This document shows positions 26,628 to 36,355 of a stretch of 64,000 bases of DNA, one piece after another. The translations under genes were made by a program, and so were the position numbers. The notes below the pieces were generated by a model. The model made no database searches. It worked only from the letters and a program-made list of their open reading frames with translations, and was not told the origin of the DNA. This DNA is from Pedobacter nototheniae (GTDB lineage Bacteria; Bacteroidota; Bacteroidia; Sphingobacteriales; Sphingobacteriaceae), in NCBI RefSeq assembly GCF_004335085.1, contig NZ_RQRS01000004.1, positions 1,305 to 65,304 of the forward strand, given 5' to 3'. The stretch's first letter is position 1. Each line of letters starts with the position of its first letter.

Positions 26628-27505
26628 TTCTTTCTTCCGCTGCCGCGGGGGCTTTCTCTTCTTTGGACAACCAAAGAACCAAAGTTGTCGGCTCGCAATT
26701 TTTCTGTTTAAGGTAGTGGGTGGGATTAGATTGTGCTTCCCGAATAATTGACCATGCCGATTTAGAGCTTTACGAAGAAATGGTGGTTTGGATTTGTTAG
26801 TGTTTTAAGCGTATTGCTATAACAGCGGTTCATAATATTTCGTTATCGTCTTTGCGAGGCACGAAGCAATCTTACCTAACAATAGATAATTCTGATTTTA
26901 GTGATGTATTGCTTGCACCTCACTTAAGTTCGCAAAAACGATACTTAAATGATCTTAAATGTCTTATATGGTTTTAATGCAATTCTTTCTTCCGCTGCCG
27001 CGGGGGTTTTCTCTTCTTTGGGCAACCAAAGAAGCAAAGTTGTCGGCTCGCAATTTTTCTGTTTAAGGCAGTGGGTGGGATTAGATTGTGCTTCCCGAAT
27101 AATTGACCATGCCGATTTAGAGCTTTACGAAGAAACGGTGGTTTGGATTTGTTAGTGTTTTAAGCGTATTGCTATAACAGCGGTTCATAATATTTCGTTA
27201 TCGTCTTTGCGAGGCACGAAGCAATTTTACCAAACAGTAGATAATTAGGATGTTTTGCTTCACGCCCCTCTTCAGTCTGCAAAAAAAACGATACTTAAAT
27301 GATCTTAAATGTCTTATATGGTTTTAATATAATTCTTTTATCCGCTGTCGCGGAGGCTTTCTCTTCTTTGGGCAACCAAAGAAGCAAAGTTGTCGGCTCG
27401 CAATTTTTCTGTTTATGGCAGTAGGTGGGCTTGGCTTGTGCTTCCCGAATAATTGACCATGCCGATTTAAAGCTTAACTAAAAAACAGTGGTTTGGATTT
27501 ATTGG
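26628..27505. repeat. Composite repeat array 1: two full units and one partial unit
   Basis: Units start at 26628, 26983 and 27333 (periods 355 and 350 bp); the third stops after about 170 bp. Each unit carries in order: a CCGCTGCCGCGG box, a short hairpin (TTCTTTGG, tetraloop, CCAAAGAA), a conserved block with GTCGGCTCGCAATTTTTCTG and GAATAATTGACCATGCCGAT, a GTTTTAAGCGTATTGC block, the CGTCTTTGCGAGG half-palindrome with a degenerate opposite arm, and ATGTCTTATATGG. Frames through it are short and inconsistent between copies, so it is not coding. It fills the gene-free stretch 26591-27623. The same family forms array 2 at 44641-45690. Confidence 0.9.
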
Positions 27506-27623
27506 GAGTATAGGCGATCGCTAAACCAAATTATTGCAATATTTCTGATAGAATTGAATTTGAAAACCAGTGTTTTAAGTAAAAACACTATCTTGATTTA
27601 CACACAAATAAAATCTTAAAAAC

Positions 27624-27890
27624 ATGAAAATCACATTAGACACAAAATCCCTACTATTGGGTTTCTTGGGCGCAGGCTTAATGTTTATCGCAATTAGTTT
27701 TAAAAGCAGTCAAGATCAAAATAACGGCAAATTTAGCACTGAAGTAAACGATCATGTCGTTGTAATACTTGATAATGAAACGGGAAAATATATCATTGCA
27801 CCAGCCATGTATGATGTGAATAAAGTTCAATGGCTAAAAGGAGAATTTAACCAAACATTTAGGGTTGCTAAAGACAACAAGAAAGAATAA
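27624..27890 (+). CDS. Small membrane-anchored hypothetical protein (88 aa)
   Basis: I do not recognise the family by name. The first 25 residues hold one membrane segment or signal (LLLGFLGAGLMFIAISF), followed by a soluble part with HVVVILDNETGKYIIAP and ending in charged residues (KDNKKE). It is preceded by the repeat array and followed by a perfect 10-bp hairpin, then by a TIM-barrel gene on the same strand. Similar short proteins with a single N-terminal helix and an ILDxxTGKY motif are common in Bacteroidota. Function unknown. Confidence 0.75.
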   Translation: MKITLDTKSLLLGFLGAGLMFIAISFKSSQDQNNGKFSTEVNDHVVVILDNETGKYIIAPAMYDVNKVQWLKGEFNQTFRVAKDNKKE

Positions 27891-27902
27891 ATTTGATGCT
27901 TA

Positions 27903-27934
27903 AGCGCATGGCTAATTAAACTTGGCCATGCGCT
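27903..27934 (+). other. Perfect 10-bp stem-loop between two genes
   Basis: AGCGCATGGC (27903-27912) and GCCATGCGCT (27925-27934) are perfect complements with a 12-base loop. The run of U expected of an intrinsic terminator is missing (ACCTCT follows). It may be a weak terminator or an mRNA stability element between the 88-aa gene and the TIM-barrel gene. Confidence 0.6.
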
Positions 27935-27955
27935 ACCTCTAACCAAATATTATGT

Positions 27956-28882
27956 ATGAGCTATAATCGTCGAAATTTTATCGGTGACAGCATGACTATT
28001 ACTGCGGCTTCGTTTTTACCATCCTTAGATGTTTTCGGAACCTCAAAAGTAAATCCCTTGGCGGCTAAAAAGGGATTCGAATTAAAAATTATGGCGCCTT
28101 ACTGGGGCTTCAACGGTTCAGTAACTGATTTTTGTAAGAAGGCTAAACAGGATGGTTTTGATGGAATAGAAATTTTATGGTCGGCAGAAATTGCAAAAGA
28201 ACTTTTCTCTGCCTTAAAAGAATATCGTTTAGAAGTTGGCTTTCTATGTCGTGGAGATGAACCCAGTTTCGAGCCACATTTTGCCACTTTTAAAAAAGTA
28301 CTTAATCAAGCTATAAATAATAACCAGCAGAAACCACTTTATATTAATGTACACTCTGGTAAAGATTTTTTTGAATACGAAGAAAATAAAAAATTTATAG
28401 ATTTTACCATTCAATACGCAAAGCAAACAGGTGTAGCCATTTATCATGAAACACACCGATCCCGTATGCTTTATTCTGCTCCAGCTTCAAGGTTTTATTT
28501 AGATCAAAATCCTGATTTAAGGCTTACGCTTGATATTTCTCATTGGTGTAATGTTAGTGAAAGTTTGTTAGAAGATCAGCCAGAAACTGTAAACCTTGCT
28601 ATTTCCCGAACAGATCATGTGCACTCCAGAGTTGGGCATGCAGAAGGGCCGCAGGTAAGTGATCCTCGAGCACCAGAATGGAAATCAGCCGTTGAGGCGC
28701 ATTTTGAATGGTGGGATAAGATTGTTGCCATTAAAAAACAAGAAGGGAAAATACTGACTATGCTCACAGAATTTGGACCACCAACCTATATGCCAACGCT
28801 ACCATTTACCAATATGCCCGTTGCAGATCAATGGGCAATTAATGTGTATATGATGCAAACATGGAGAAAAAGATACTTATAA
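27956..28882 (+). CDS. Sugar phosphate isomerase/epimerase-like TIM-barrel protein (308 aa)
   Basis: An AP_endonuc_2/xylose-isomerase-like TIM barrel. The N-terminus carries NRRNFIGDSMTITAASFLPS, a twin-arginine-like export signal. Metal-site candidates follow family order: a Glu in DGIEILW, His in YINVHSGKD, Glu and His in IYHETHRSR, His in LTLDISHWC, the DHVHSRVGHAEGPQ segment and a late Glu in TEFGPP. Such proteins act on sugars or polyols; substrate unknown. It starts 66 bp after the 88-aa gene and is followed after 24 bp by the desaturase-like gene. Confidence 0.85.
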   Translation: MSYNRRNFIGDSMTITAASFLPSLDVFGTSKVNPLAAKKGFELKIMAPYWGFNGSVTDFCKKAKQDGFDGIEILWSAEIAKELFSALKEYRLEVGFLCRGDEPSFEPHFATFKKVLNQAINNNQQKPLYINVHSGKDFFEYEENKKFIDFTIQYAKQTGVAIYHETHRSRMLYSAPASRFYLDQNPDLRLTLDISHWCNVSESLLEDQPETVNLAISRTDHVHSRVGHAEGPQVSDPRAPEWKSAVEAHFEWWDKIVAIKKQEGKILTMLTEFGPPTYMPTLPFTNMPVADQWAINVYMMQTWRKRYL

Positions 28883-28906
28883 AAACATTAAATAAATTAG
28901 AGTAAA

Positions 28907-29932
28907 ATGGACATCCTTAAAATAGTATATGATGAAGTAATAGGCTTCTTTAGTTTAGGAGGCTTAATAAAAATTGTGCAAACTGGAGATTATGGATCTC
29001 TGGCAACCTTATCTGGCATACAGAACCTGCTATGGCCACTTATTCCTTTCTTATTACTTTTTGAAATTATTAGAGCAGCTTTTTATAAACGTTTTAAAAT
29101 AGAAGAATATAAAATACCCTTTTTGGTTTTTGTGCTTAATCGTTTTATTTCCAATTTTATTTCTATAGCAGTTGTTGGTCTATGCATAGGTTTATTAAGT
29201 AGGTGGGCTATTTTTACAACCACTTTTACTTGGTATTGGCTTATTTACGGTTATATTGTTTGGGAATTGTCGCACTTTGTTTATCACTTTTTAGGTCATA
29301 AAGTAAGGGTTTTATGGTGTTTGCATTCCACACATCATGCGCCACAACAAATGAATATGTCTGTAAACTTTGCACACTTTTTTCTCGAAGCACCTTATGC
29401 TGATTTAATTCGAACTTCTATTTGTGTTTTACTTGGTGTTAATCCCACATTATTGTTTTTTATTATGTTTATTGATGGCATTTGGGGATCCTTCATCCAT
29501 ATTGGTGAAAATGTAATTAAGGATGGTCGTTTGGGTTTTTTAAATCGAATTTTACTCACACCATCACACCACAGGGTGCATCATGCAAAAAATCCATTGT
29601 ATATGGATACCAATTTTTGTAACCTGCTAAATATTTGGGATCACGTTTTTAAAACCTATCAAGACGAAAGAGAAGATATTACAATAGAATATGGCATTAC
29701 CAGAGAAATGAATCCTAATAGTTTGTGGGATGTTTATTTTGGCGAATTCATTTGCTTAGGGAAAGATATTGCTGCTGCTCCAGGCCTAAAAGCAAAATTG
29801 CTTTACATTGTTATGCCACCAGGATGGAGCCATACCGGAGATCATAAAACAGCAAAAATTACCAAAGCAGCATATGTAACAGAAGAAAATTTGATTGACG
29901 AAAAAATGCCTTCCAATAGCCTCTCAGCTTAA
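28907..29932 (+). CDS. Sterol desaturase/fatty acid hydroxylase family membrane protein (341 aa)
   Basis: A multi-pass membrane di-iron enzyme. The His clusters of the family are present: HFVYHFLGH, HSTHH and, after two further hydrophobic segments, HHRVHHAKNP; a single HIGEN lies between. Hydrophobic segments are seen at about residues 40-60, 75-105 and 110-130, and again near 165-190. The family hydroxylates or desaturates lipids such as fatty acids or alkylglycerols; the lipid used here cannot be told. It follows the TIM-barrel gene by 24 bp and is followed by two palindromic elements. Confidence 0.9.
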   Translation: MDILKIVYDEVIGFFSLGGLIKIVQTGDYGSLATLSGIQNLLWPLIPFLLLFEIIRAAFYKRFKIEEYKIPFLVFVLNRFISNFISIAVVGLCIGLLSRWAIFTTTFTWYWLIYGYIVWELSHFVYHFLGHKVRVLWCLHSTHHAPQQMNMSVNFAHFFLEAPYADLIRTSICVLLGVNPTLLFFIMFIDGIWGSFIHIGENVIKDGRLGFLNRILLTPSHHRVHHAKNPLYMDTNFCNLLNIWDHVFKTYQDEREDITIEYGITREMNPNSLWDVYFGEFICLGKDIAAAPGLKAKLLYIVMPPGWSHTGDHKTAKITKAAYVTEENLIDEKMPSNSLSA

Positions 29933-29956
29933 AAAGGCGACTCCTAATACCATTTA

Positions 29957-30017
29957 GCCACGGAAATTAAGAATTCACGGAGTAAGTTAATTTCGTGTCA
30001 TTCCTTGTTTCTGTGGC
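29957..30017. repeat. GCCAC-type palindromic element, copy 3 (61 bp)
   Basis: Begins GCCACGGAAA and ends TTTCTGTGGC. It shares GAATTCACGGAG and TTTCGTGTCATTCC with the copy at 30149, so the two are recent duplicates about 190 bp apart after the desaturase-like gene. Confidence 0.85.
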
Positions 30018-30073
30018 ATTTTAATTTTTCATCCTGATTGGCGAATAATAAAAAAACACATAGGAAAATATAT

Positions 30074-30115
30074 GCTTAAATGCTCTTAAATGTCTTACAT
30101 GGTAATTTAATGCAA
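30074..30115. repeat. Fragment of the composite repeat between two palindromes
   Basis: GCTTAAATGCTCTTAAATG, then TCTTACATGG and TTTAATGCAA match the end of the composite repeat units in the arrays at 26.6 and 44.6 kb. Only this end module is present. With the two GCCAC elements it accounts for most of the 403-base gap 29933-30335; the rest shows only the promoter ahead of the CopA gene. Confidence 0.7.
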
Positions 30116-30148
30116 GCCATAATTATATCTATAAATACTATCTATTTA

Positions 30149-30208
30149 GCCACGGAAATAAGAATTCACGGAGGAAGCTAATTTCGTGTCATTCCGTGTT
30201 TCTTTGGC
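30149..30208. repeat. GCCAC-type palindromic element, copy 4 (60 bp)
   Basis: Begins GCCACGGAAA and ends TTTCTTTGGC; closest relative is the copy at 29957. A single substitution breaks the terminal complement (TTTGGC rather than TGTGGC). Confidence 0.85.
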
Positions 30209-30307
30209 ATTTAAATTGAAATAATGCAAACTGCAATTCAGTGGTAATACTAAGAATCATATAACTTTTTCCTAAAATCCTGTAATATCTACAAGCCCAA
30301 CTCATGG

Positions 30308-30315
30308 TATCTTTG
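30308..30315 (+). promoter_or_regulatory. -7 promoter element ahead of the CopA gene
   Basis: TATCTTTG is an exact match to the Bacteroidota -7 element TAnnTTTG and ends 20 bases before the CopA ATG. No clear -33 TTTG was seen at the usual spacing. Confidence 0.6.
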
Positions 30316-30335
30316 TATCATTCAATACAGATAAA

Positions 30336-32576
30336 ATGAGTTCATCAAAAAATATAGAAACAATTTCACTCCCAGTTTTAGGAATGAGTTGTGCAGCCTG
30401 TGCCGTTAGCGTAGAAAGTATGATAGCTGCTCAACCAGGTGTGGATAAAGCCGAAGTAAATTATGCAACACAATCTGTAAAGGTTCTTTACCATGCAGAT
30501 CAGGTGCAACCCGTTGATTTCCAGAAAGCAATTCAATCTGTAGGCTACGATTTAATATTAGATGTAGAAAGTGGTAGAGAAAAGCAAGAAGAAGTGCAGA
30601 GAAGCAATTACGAATCACTTAAAAAACGAATGATTGCATCCTCCATTTTAACAATACCAGTCGTTATTATTGGAATGTTTTTAATGGATATGCCTTACGC
30701 TAACTATATTATGTTAGCACTTACCACACCTATACTTTTCGTTTTCGGCAAAAACTTTTTTATCAACGCATATAAACAAGCCAAATTTGGAAAAGCCAAT
30801 ATGGATACACTTGTTGCTTTAAGTACGGGGATAGCCTATCTGTTTAGCGTTTTTAACACATTTTTCCCTGAATTTTGGCATAGCAGAGGTTTGCACCCTC
30901 ATGTTTATTTTGAAGCAGCGGCCGTTGTAATTGTGTTTATTATGCTGGGCAAACTTCTGGAGGAAAGTGCAAAATCCAATACATCTTCGGCCATAAAAAA
31001 ACTGATGGGTTTACAACCTAAAACAGTTTTATTGATTACCAAAGAGGGAGAAAAAGAAATTCCACTGAGCGAGGTACACCTTGGCGATCAGCTATTGGTA
31101 CGCTCTGGAGAAAAAATCCCTGTAGATGGACTTGTGTTTCAGGGCAGCTCTTATGTGGACGAAAGCATGATTTCTGGCGAGCCAGTACCTGTTTCAAAAA
31201 ATAAGGGCGATAAAGTATATGCAGGTACAATAAACCAAAAAGGTAGTTTTCGTTTTACAGCAGAAAAAGTTGGCGGCGAAACTATGCTGGCACAAATTAT
31301 AAAAATGGTGCAGGATGCACAGGGTTCAAAAGCACCTGTTCAAAAATTAGTAGATAGAATTGCCGGAATATTTGTGCCCATTGTAATGGCTATTGCGCTG
31401 TTTACACTCATGCTTTGGATGCTGCTTGGTGGCGAAAATGCTTTTACTCAAGGCATGCTCGCTATGGTTACCGTATTGGTAATTGCTTGCCCTTGTGCAC
31501 TTGGTTTAGCAACACCTACAGCCATTATGGTTGGAATAGGAAAGGGAGCCGAAAGTGGAATCCTGATTAAGGATGCCGAAGCACTTGAACTAGGTTACAA
31601 AGTGAATGCAGTAATTTTAGATAAAACAGGAACCTTAACCAAAGGGAAACCCGAAGTAACTGAAATGATTTGGCAAAAAGGCTTCGAAAGTAATAAGGAA
31701 AAACTAATGGAAGTGTTTTTTGCATTAGAACAACAATCAGAACATCCGCTTGCCGAAGCCATTGTAAATTACATTAAGCCTCAAATTACAAACCAAGTAG
31801 GAGTTAACAATTTTAATAGCATTACGGGTAAGGGCGTTGAAGCTAATTTTGAAGGTACTAAATACTGGGCAGGGAGCCATAAAATATTAAAAGATCAAAA
31901 TATTTCCATCAGTGATGACTTGCAGCAAAAAGCGGATGCTTTACAAAATGAAGCAAAAACTGTAATTTATTTTGCAAATCAAGATCAGGTGATTGCTATT
32001 GTAGCCATTGCCGATCAATTGAAAGAAAAATCCACCGATGCCGTTAAAATATTGCAAAATATGGGCATTGCTGTATATATGCTCACCGGTGATAACCAAC
32101 AAACTGCCGCTGCCGTTGCCTTGCAAACAGGAATAAGCAATTATAAAGCAGAAGTATTGCCATCAGATAAAGCCGATTTTGTAAAAGAACTACAAGCTCA
32201 AGGTAAAATTGTTGCCATGATTGGCGATGGAATAAATGACAGCCATGCGCTTGCCCAAGCTGATGTTTCTATTGCCATGGGTAAAGGCTCTGATATTGCA
32301 ATTGATGTTGCTAAAATTACTTTGGTATCTTCTGATTTAATGATGGTGCCAAAAGCATTGCGACTTTCAAAATTAACGGTTCGTACCATCCGCCAAAACC
32401 TATTCTGGGCATTTATATACAACTTAATCGGTATTCCAATTGCCGCAGGAATATTATATCCAATTAATGGCTTTCTTTTAAACCCAATGATCGCCGGAGC
32501 TGCCATGGCTTTAAGCTCTGTATCGGTAGTTGGAAATAGCTTAAGACTAAAATTTTCAAATTTATTATCTAATTAA
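30336..32576 (+). CDS. copA: Copper-exporting P1B-type ATPase CopA (746 aa)
   Basis: Exports Cu(I) from the cytoplasm using ATP. One N-terminal HMA domain with the GMSCAAC metal site at residues 16-22 (many homologues have two). Eight membrane segments are expected; the transmembrane metal site is [11 protein letters not shown] (near 385), the CPC typical of the Cu(I) subgroup. SGEP (near 279), the phosphorylation site DKTGTLTKG (near 429), the HP motif SEHPLAEAI (near 470) and GDGIND (near 630) are all intact. A CopZ-like gene follows after 11 bp, then the multicopper oxidase, which fits a copper defence operon. Silver could also be transported. Confidence 0.95.
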   Translation: MSSSKNIETISLPVLGMSCAACAVSVESMIAAQPGVDKAEVNYATQSVKVLYHADQVQPVDFQKAIQSVGYDLILDVESGREKQEEVQRSNYESLKKRMIASSILTIPVVIIGMFLMDMPYANYIMLALTTPILFVFGKNFFINAYKQAKFGKANMDTLVALSTGIAYLFSVFNTFFPEFWHSRGLHPHVYFEAAAVVIVFIMLGKLLEESAKSNTSSAIKKLMGLQPKTVLLITKEGEKEIPLSEVHLGDQLLVRSGEKIPVDGLVFQGSSYVDESMISGEPVPVSKNKGDKVYAGTINQKGSFRFTAEKVGGETMLAQIIKMVQDAQGSKAPVQKLVDRIAGIFVPIVMAIALFTLMLWMLLGGENAFTQGMLAMVTVLVIACPCALGLATPTAIMVGIGKGAESGILIKDAEALELGYKVNAVILDKTGTLTKGKPEVTEMIWQKGFESNKEKLMEVFFALEQQSEHPLAEAIVNYIKPQITNQVGVNNFNSITGKGVEANFEGTKYWAGSHKILKDQNISISDDLQQKADALQNEAKTVIYFANQDQVIAIVAIADQLKEKSTDAVKILQNMGIAVYMLTGDNQQTAAAVALQTGISNYKAEVLPSDKADFVKELQAQGKIVAMIGDGINDSHALAQADVSIAMGKGSDIAIDVAKITLVSSDLMMVPKALRLSKLTVRTIRQNLFWAFIYNLIGIPIAAGILYPINGFLLNPMIAGAAMALSSVSVVGNSLRLKFSNLLSN

Positions 32577-32587
32577 ATATTATAATC

Positions 32588-32800
32588 ATGGAAACATTAA
32601 AATTTAAAACCAATATTAAATGTGGCGGATGCATTGCTACAGTTACACCTTTTATGGATAAACTAACCAACATAGAAAGCTGGGAAGTAGATACCCAAAA
32701 CCCTGATAAAGTGATGACAGTTAAGGTTGAAGATGGTGCCGATGCTAAAAGCATTACCAACGCCGTTGAAGAGGCAGGTTACTTAATTGAAAAGATTTAG
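32588..32800 (+). CDS. CopZ-like heavy-metal-associated (HMA) domain protein (70 aa)
   Basis: A single ferredoxin-like HMA fold of usual length. The metal motif is KCGGCIATV (CxxC near residues 13-16), preceded by the beta strand LKFKTNI. Small proteins like this carry Cu(I) to CopA, encoded 11 bp upstream. The conserved Met of MxCxxC is replaced by Ile-Lys (NIKCGGC), as often in Bacteroidota members. Confidence 0.9.
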   Translation: METLKFKTNIKCGGCIATVTPFMDKLTNIESWEVDTQNPDKVMTVKVEDGADAKSITNAVEEAGYLIEKI

Positions 32801-32952
32801 CCTTAACCCTCACGTTGTTGTGAAGTACCAAACACTCTTACCCATTTCTATTAACAAATTAGGACTTCTTAGTACTTTACAATAACGGAAATTATATGAG
32901 TTTTTTCCCAAAATCCATATACAAATATCCAATTACCAGAAAATATTCTCCA

Positions 32953-35367
32953 ATGAAAAAAATGATTTTGTATTCCTTCTTAATGCTCATGTATGCGTTT
33001 GCATCAGCACAGGAAAACGGAAATATCAACGCAATTAATACTCATGCACAACAGGTTATTTATACTTGCAGCATGCACCCTGAAGTTCAAAGTTCAAAGC
33101 CAGGAACCTGTCCGAAATGTGGAATGGCGTTGATAAAACAAAAAGCAAAATCAAATTTACCTGCTGAAAAAAAGGAGCAAGTGTCACATAAAATGGATGG
33201 TAGTTCTAATCCAATAAAGAGCAATGCGGAGATTTCCAATACAAAAGGCAAAACCATTCGTTATGATCTTTATGTAAATGATACAACGGTTAATTTCTCG
33301 GGGAAACCCAAAATGGCGATGGCTATAAACGGACTTATCCCAGGGCCTGTGCTTACTTTTACAGAGGGCGATACAGCCGAAGTTTATGTACATAATTTAA
33401 TGGATATGGAAACCTCAATCCATTGGCATGGCGTGTTTTTACCCAACAATATGGATGGTGTGCCATATTTAACACAAATGCCCATAAAACCGCACTCAAC
33501 CTATGTTTATAAATTTCCTGTAATTCAAAATGGTACATATTGGTACCACAGTCATACCATGCTACAAGAGCAAAGTGGTATGTATGGTGCGCTGATTTTT
33601 AATAAAAGAAATGAGCCTAAAATGCCGGCTATTCCTGTGGTGTTAAGTGATTGGACGGATATGAATCCAAAGGAGGTAGATAGATCGCTGCATAACGCTT
33701 CAGATTGGTTTGCAATTAAAAAGGGCACAACTCAAAGTTATGGCGAGGCGATAAGTAAGGGGTATTTTAAAACCAAATTGGTAAACGAATGGAAACGCAT
33801 GACGGCAATGGATGTAAGTGATGTGTATTATGAAAAATTTTTAACCAACGGGAAGAATATAAGCACATTGCCACAGTTTAAAGCGGGCGACAAGGTAAAA
33901 TTACGTATTGTTGATGGCGGCGCTTCAACTTATTTCTGGCTTACTTGGTCTGGAGGCAAAATAACCGTTGTAGCAAATGATGGAAATGATGTTGAGCCTG
34001 TTGAGGTAGATCGGTTGCTCATTTCGCCATCTGAAACTTATGATGTTGTTTTAACTATTCCGGCAGATGGAAGTTATGAATTTCTTTCTACCGCTGAAGA
34101 TCGAACAAATTCTACTTCTCTGTGGCTTGGTAGCGGTGTTAAAAAACCGGCAAAACCATTGGGTAAACTCAAGTATTTTGAAGGCATGAAAATGATGAAC
34201 GGCATGATGAAGATGAATGGCGATATGGCACCAATGGGAATGAAAATGTCTAATCAGCAAATGGATATGAATAATGTAATGTATCCTGAAGTTACCGGAA
34301 CTGATTATGGTAAAAAGAAAAAAACTGAACAAACCGCAGAGGAAACTGAAAATGCCGAATTAGTAACCTTAAATTATGGTATGTTAAGGGCTACCGAGAA
34401 AACCACCTTAAGAGAAGGACCTTTAAAAATATTGAAATTTGAGTTAACGGGGAATATGAACCGTTATACCTGGACACTTGATAATAAAACTATTTCTGAA
34501 AGCGATAAAATTTTGATTAAAAAAGGGGAGAACGTTAGAATTATCCTTTACAATAATTCTATGATGCGCCACCCAATGCACTTGCACGGACATGATTTTA
34601 GGGTATTAAATGGACAAGGAGAATATGCACCATTGAAAAATGTACTGGATATTATGCCCATGGAAACTGATACCATTGAGTTTGCTGCGACAGAAAGTGG
34701 CGACTGGTTTTTTCATTGCCATATTTTATACCACATGATGAGCGGAATGGGTAGGATATTCTCTTATGAAAATTCGCCGCCAAACCCTGAAATAGTAAAC
34801 CCGAAATTTGCCCAGCGCAAATTGTATAGCGATGATAGAATGTTTCATCCTATGGCTACTGTTGGTTTAGAAAGTAACGGTAGCGATGGCGAATTTATGT
34901 TGGCTAATACCCGTTATCGTTTTTCTACAGAATGGAGAGTAGGTTTAAAAGCCCAACATGGGTACGAAAGCGAAACTTATTTTGGTCGTTATATCGGGAA
35001 AATGCAAATGTTTATGCCTTTTATTGGTTTCGATTATCACTATAATAGCATGAAAAACGAATCTGAAAAAAATCTTTTCGGACAAATTAGTAACCAGCAT
35101 AATCGTAAAGCAGCGGTAATTGGTTTTCAATACACATTGCCAATGCTTTTTGTTGCCGAAGCACGCCTAGATAGTAAAGGGAAAATGCGCTTCCAGTTAA
35201 CCAGAGAAGATATTCCAATTACAAACCGACTTAGGTTTAACCTGATGGGCAATACCGATAAAGAATATATGGCAGGCTTTAGATATATTGTAACGAAGTA
35301 TTTTTCATTCTCTACTCATTACGATAGTGATATGGGTTATGGAGGTGGTATAACCTTAAATTACTAA
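32953..35367 (+). CDS. Multicopper oxidase with N-terminal heavy-metal-binding domain and C-terminal CopB-like region (804 aa)
   Basis: ATG 32953 gives the signal peptide MKKMILYSFLMLMYAFASAQ; the frame is open 57 bases earlier, but that adds only a basic leader. Order of parts: a heavy-metal-binding domain (about 37-60, YTCSMHPEVQ ... CPKCGMAL); a three-cupredoxin CopA-type oxidase with the copper motifs HWHG (about 157), HSH (about 200), HPMHLHGHD (about 540) and HCHILYHMMSGM (about 588-599); a Met-rich loop at about 412-443; and a beta-rich tail (about 620-804) resembling the CopB outer-membrane barrel, ending in Y. It probably oxidises Cu(I) to Cu(II) outside the cytoplasm. The three parts are separate proteins in many Proteobacteria. 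Confidence 0.88.
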   Translation: MKKMILYSFLMLMYAFASAQENGNINAINTHAQQVIYTCSMHPEVQSSKPGTCPKCGMALIKQKAKSNLPAEKKEQVSHKMDGSSNPIKSNAEISNTKGKTIRYDLYVNDTTVNFSGKPKMAMAINGLIPGPVLTFTEGDTAEVYVHNLMDMETSIHWHGVFLPNNMDGVPYLTQMPIKPHSTYVYKFPVIQNGTYWYHSHTMLQEQSGMYGALIFNKRNEPKMPAIPVVLSDWTDMNPKEVDRSLHNASDWFAIKKGTTQSYGEAISKGYFKTKLVNEWKRMTAMDVSDVYYEKFLTNGKNISTLPQFKAGDKVKLRIVDGGASTYFWLTWSGGKITVVANDGNDVEPVEVDRLLISPSETYDVVLTIPADGSYEFLSTAEDRTNSTSLWLGSGVKKPAKPLGKLKYFEGMKMMNGMMKMNGDMAPMGMKMSNQQMDMNNVMYPEVTGTDYGKKKKTEQTAEETENAELVTLNYGMLRATEKTTLREGPLKILKFELTGNMNRYTWTLDNKTISESDKILIKKGENVRIILYNNSMMRHPMHLHGHDFRVLNGQGEYAPLKNVLDIMPMETDTIEFAATESGDWFFHCHILYHMMSGMGRIFSYENSPPNPEIVNPKFAQRKLYSDDRMFHPMATVGLESNGSDGEFMLANTRYRFSTEWRVGLKAQHGYESETYFGRYIGKMQMFMPFIGFDYHYNSMKNESEKNLFGQISNQHNRKAAVIGFQYTLPMLFVAEARLDSKGKMRFQLTREDIPITNRLRFNLMGNTDKEYMAGFRYIVTKYFSFSTHYDSDMGYGGGITLNY

Positions 35368-35494
35368 TTTATTTCGGTTAAAATTTTAGTAAGGGAATCA
35401 TTTGTAAATATATATTGAACTAGAACATCGAATTTTTAATATTTAATGATATTATTGTATTCATCATTTATCTATAATTTTTAGCTTCAATCTT

Positions 35495-36298
35495 ATGAAA
35501 TTTAAATTTATACTCTCGCTTATTTTATTTACGATTCAAACTGCAGTGGCACAAACTAATGTTTTTCCTTCAACGGGAAGTACAGGTATAGGTACAACAA
35601 CACCTAAGGCTTATTTAGACGTTTCGAGCTATTCTGAGGGAGGATTATTATCTGCGGTTTTGGGACGATTACCAGAAGGTAATCATATAAACGATGGAAC
35701 TTATTTAGGCGTGAGAGGCTATACAACTACTATCCCCTCTGGGAGATTCAGTGTAAAAGGTTTTTCTTTAGAGCATAGCTTTTATGGACAAGTAAACTCA
35801 TCCATTAATTTTTTTAGAGGTGATGATGTTTTGGGCGGTTTTATAACTTTTAATACAAACAATAATGTTGAAAAAATGCGTATAAATTTTACAGGCAATG
35901 TAGGTATAGGGACAAGTAATCCAACTGACTTACTTACAGTAGCTGGAAATATAGGCGCTAGAGAAGTAAAAGTAACTACTACGGCGGGTGCCGATTTTGT
36001 ATTTGAACCAACTTATAATCTGCCAGATTTATCCGAATTAGAAAAGTTTTTAAAAATTAATAAGCACTTGCCAGAAATACCAACTGCTAAGGAAATGATT
36101 GAAAATGGTATAAAACTGGGAGAATTAAATGTTAAGTTACTACAAAAAATAGAAGAATTGACGCTCTATTTAATAGAAAAGGATAAAGAAGTAAAAGCAA
36201 CAAAAGAAGAGATAAATACCTTAAGAATTGAAACGAAATATTTAAAAGAAGAAATATCTTGCATTAATGAAAAAATAGAAATCTTGTTGAAGAAATAA
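35495..36298 (+). CDS. Tail-fibre-like/adhesin-like exported protein (267 aa)
   Basis: A signal peptide (QTAVAQ, about 1-20) is followed by glycine-rich repeats of the GIGTTTPKAYLDV and GNVGIGTSNPTDLLTV kind, typical of Bacteroidota proteins related to phage tail fibres, then by the conserved segment DFVFEPTYNLPDLSELEKF ... NKHLPEIP and a C-terminal coiled coil (about 205-267, KIEELTLYLIEKDKEVKATKEE). The coiled coil probably trimerises the protein. It has no phage genes around it and separates copper genes, so it looks like an insertion into the metal block. Function unknown; surface attachment is possible. Confidence 0.75.
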   Translation: MKFKFILSLILFTIQTAVAQTNVFPSTGSTGIGTTTPKAYLDVSSYSEGGLLSAVLGRLPEGNHINDGTYLGVRGYTTTIPSGRFSVKGFSLEHSFYGQVNSSINFFRGDDVLGGFITFNTNNNVEKMRINFTGNVGIGTSNPTDLLTVAGNIGAREVKVTTTAGADFVFEPTYNLPDLSELEKFLKINKHLPEIPTAKEMIENGIKLGELNVKLLQKIEELTLYLIEKDKEVKATKEEINTLRIETKYLKEEISCINEKIEILLKK

Positions 36299-36355
36299 AA
36301 TTGTTTTTTGCTTTAATTGCCTATAAGAAATTAATAATTATTAGTTTTGACAAAA

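Noticed and set aside
26949..27155. 68-codon open frame within the composite repeat
   Set aside because: It is a translation of a repeat unit; other copies carry indels and stops that break the frame, so it is not a conserved protein.
26628..27505. CRISPR array
   Set aside because: Units are 350 bp long with internal hairpins and no unique spacers, and no cas genes are present.
32896..32952. Longer start for the multicopper oxidase
   Set aside because: It would put 19 basic residues ahead of a complete signal peptide starting MKKMILYSFL.
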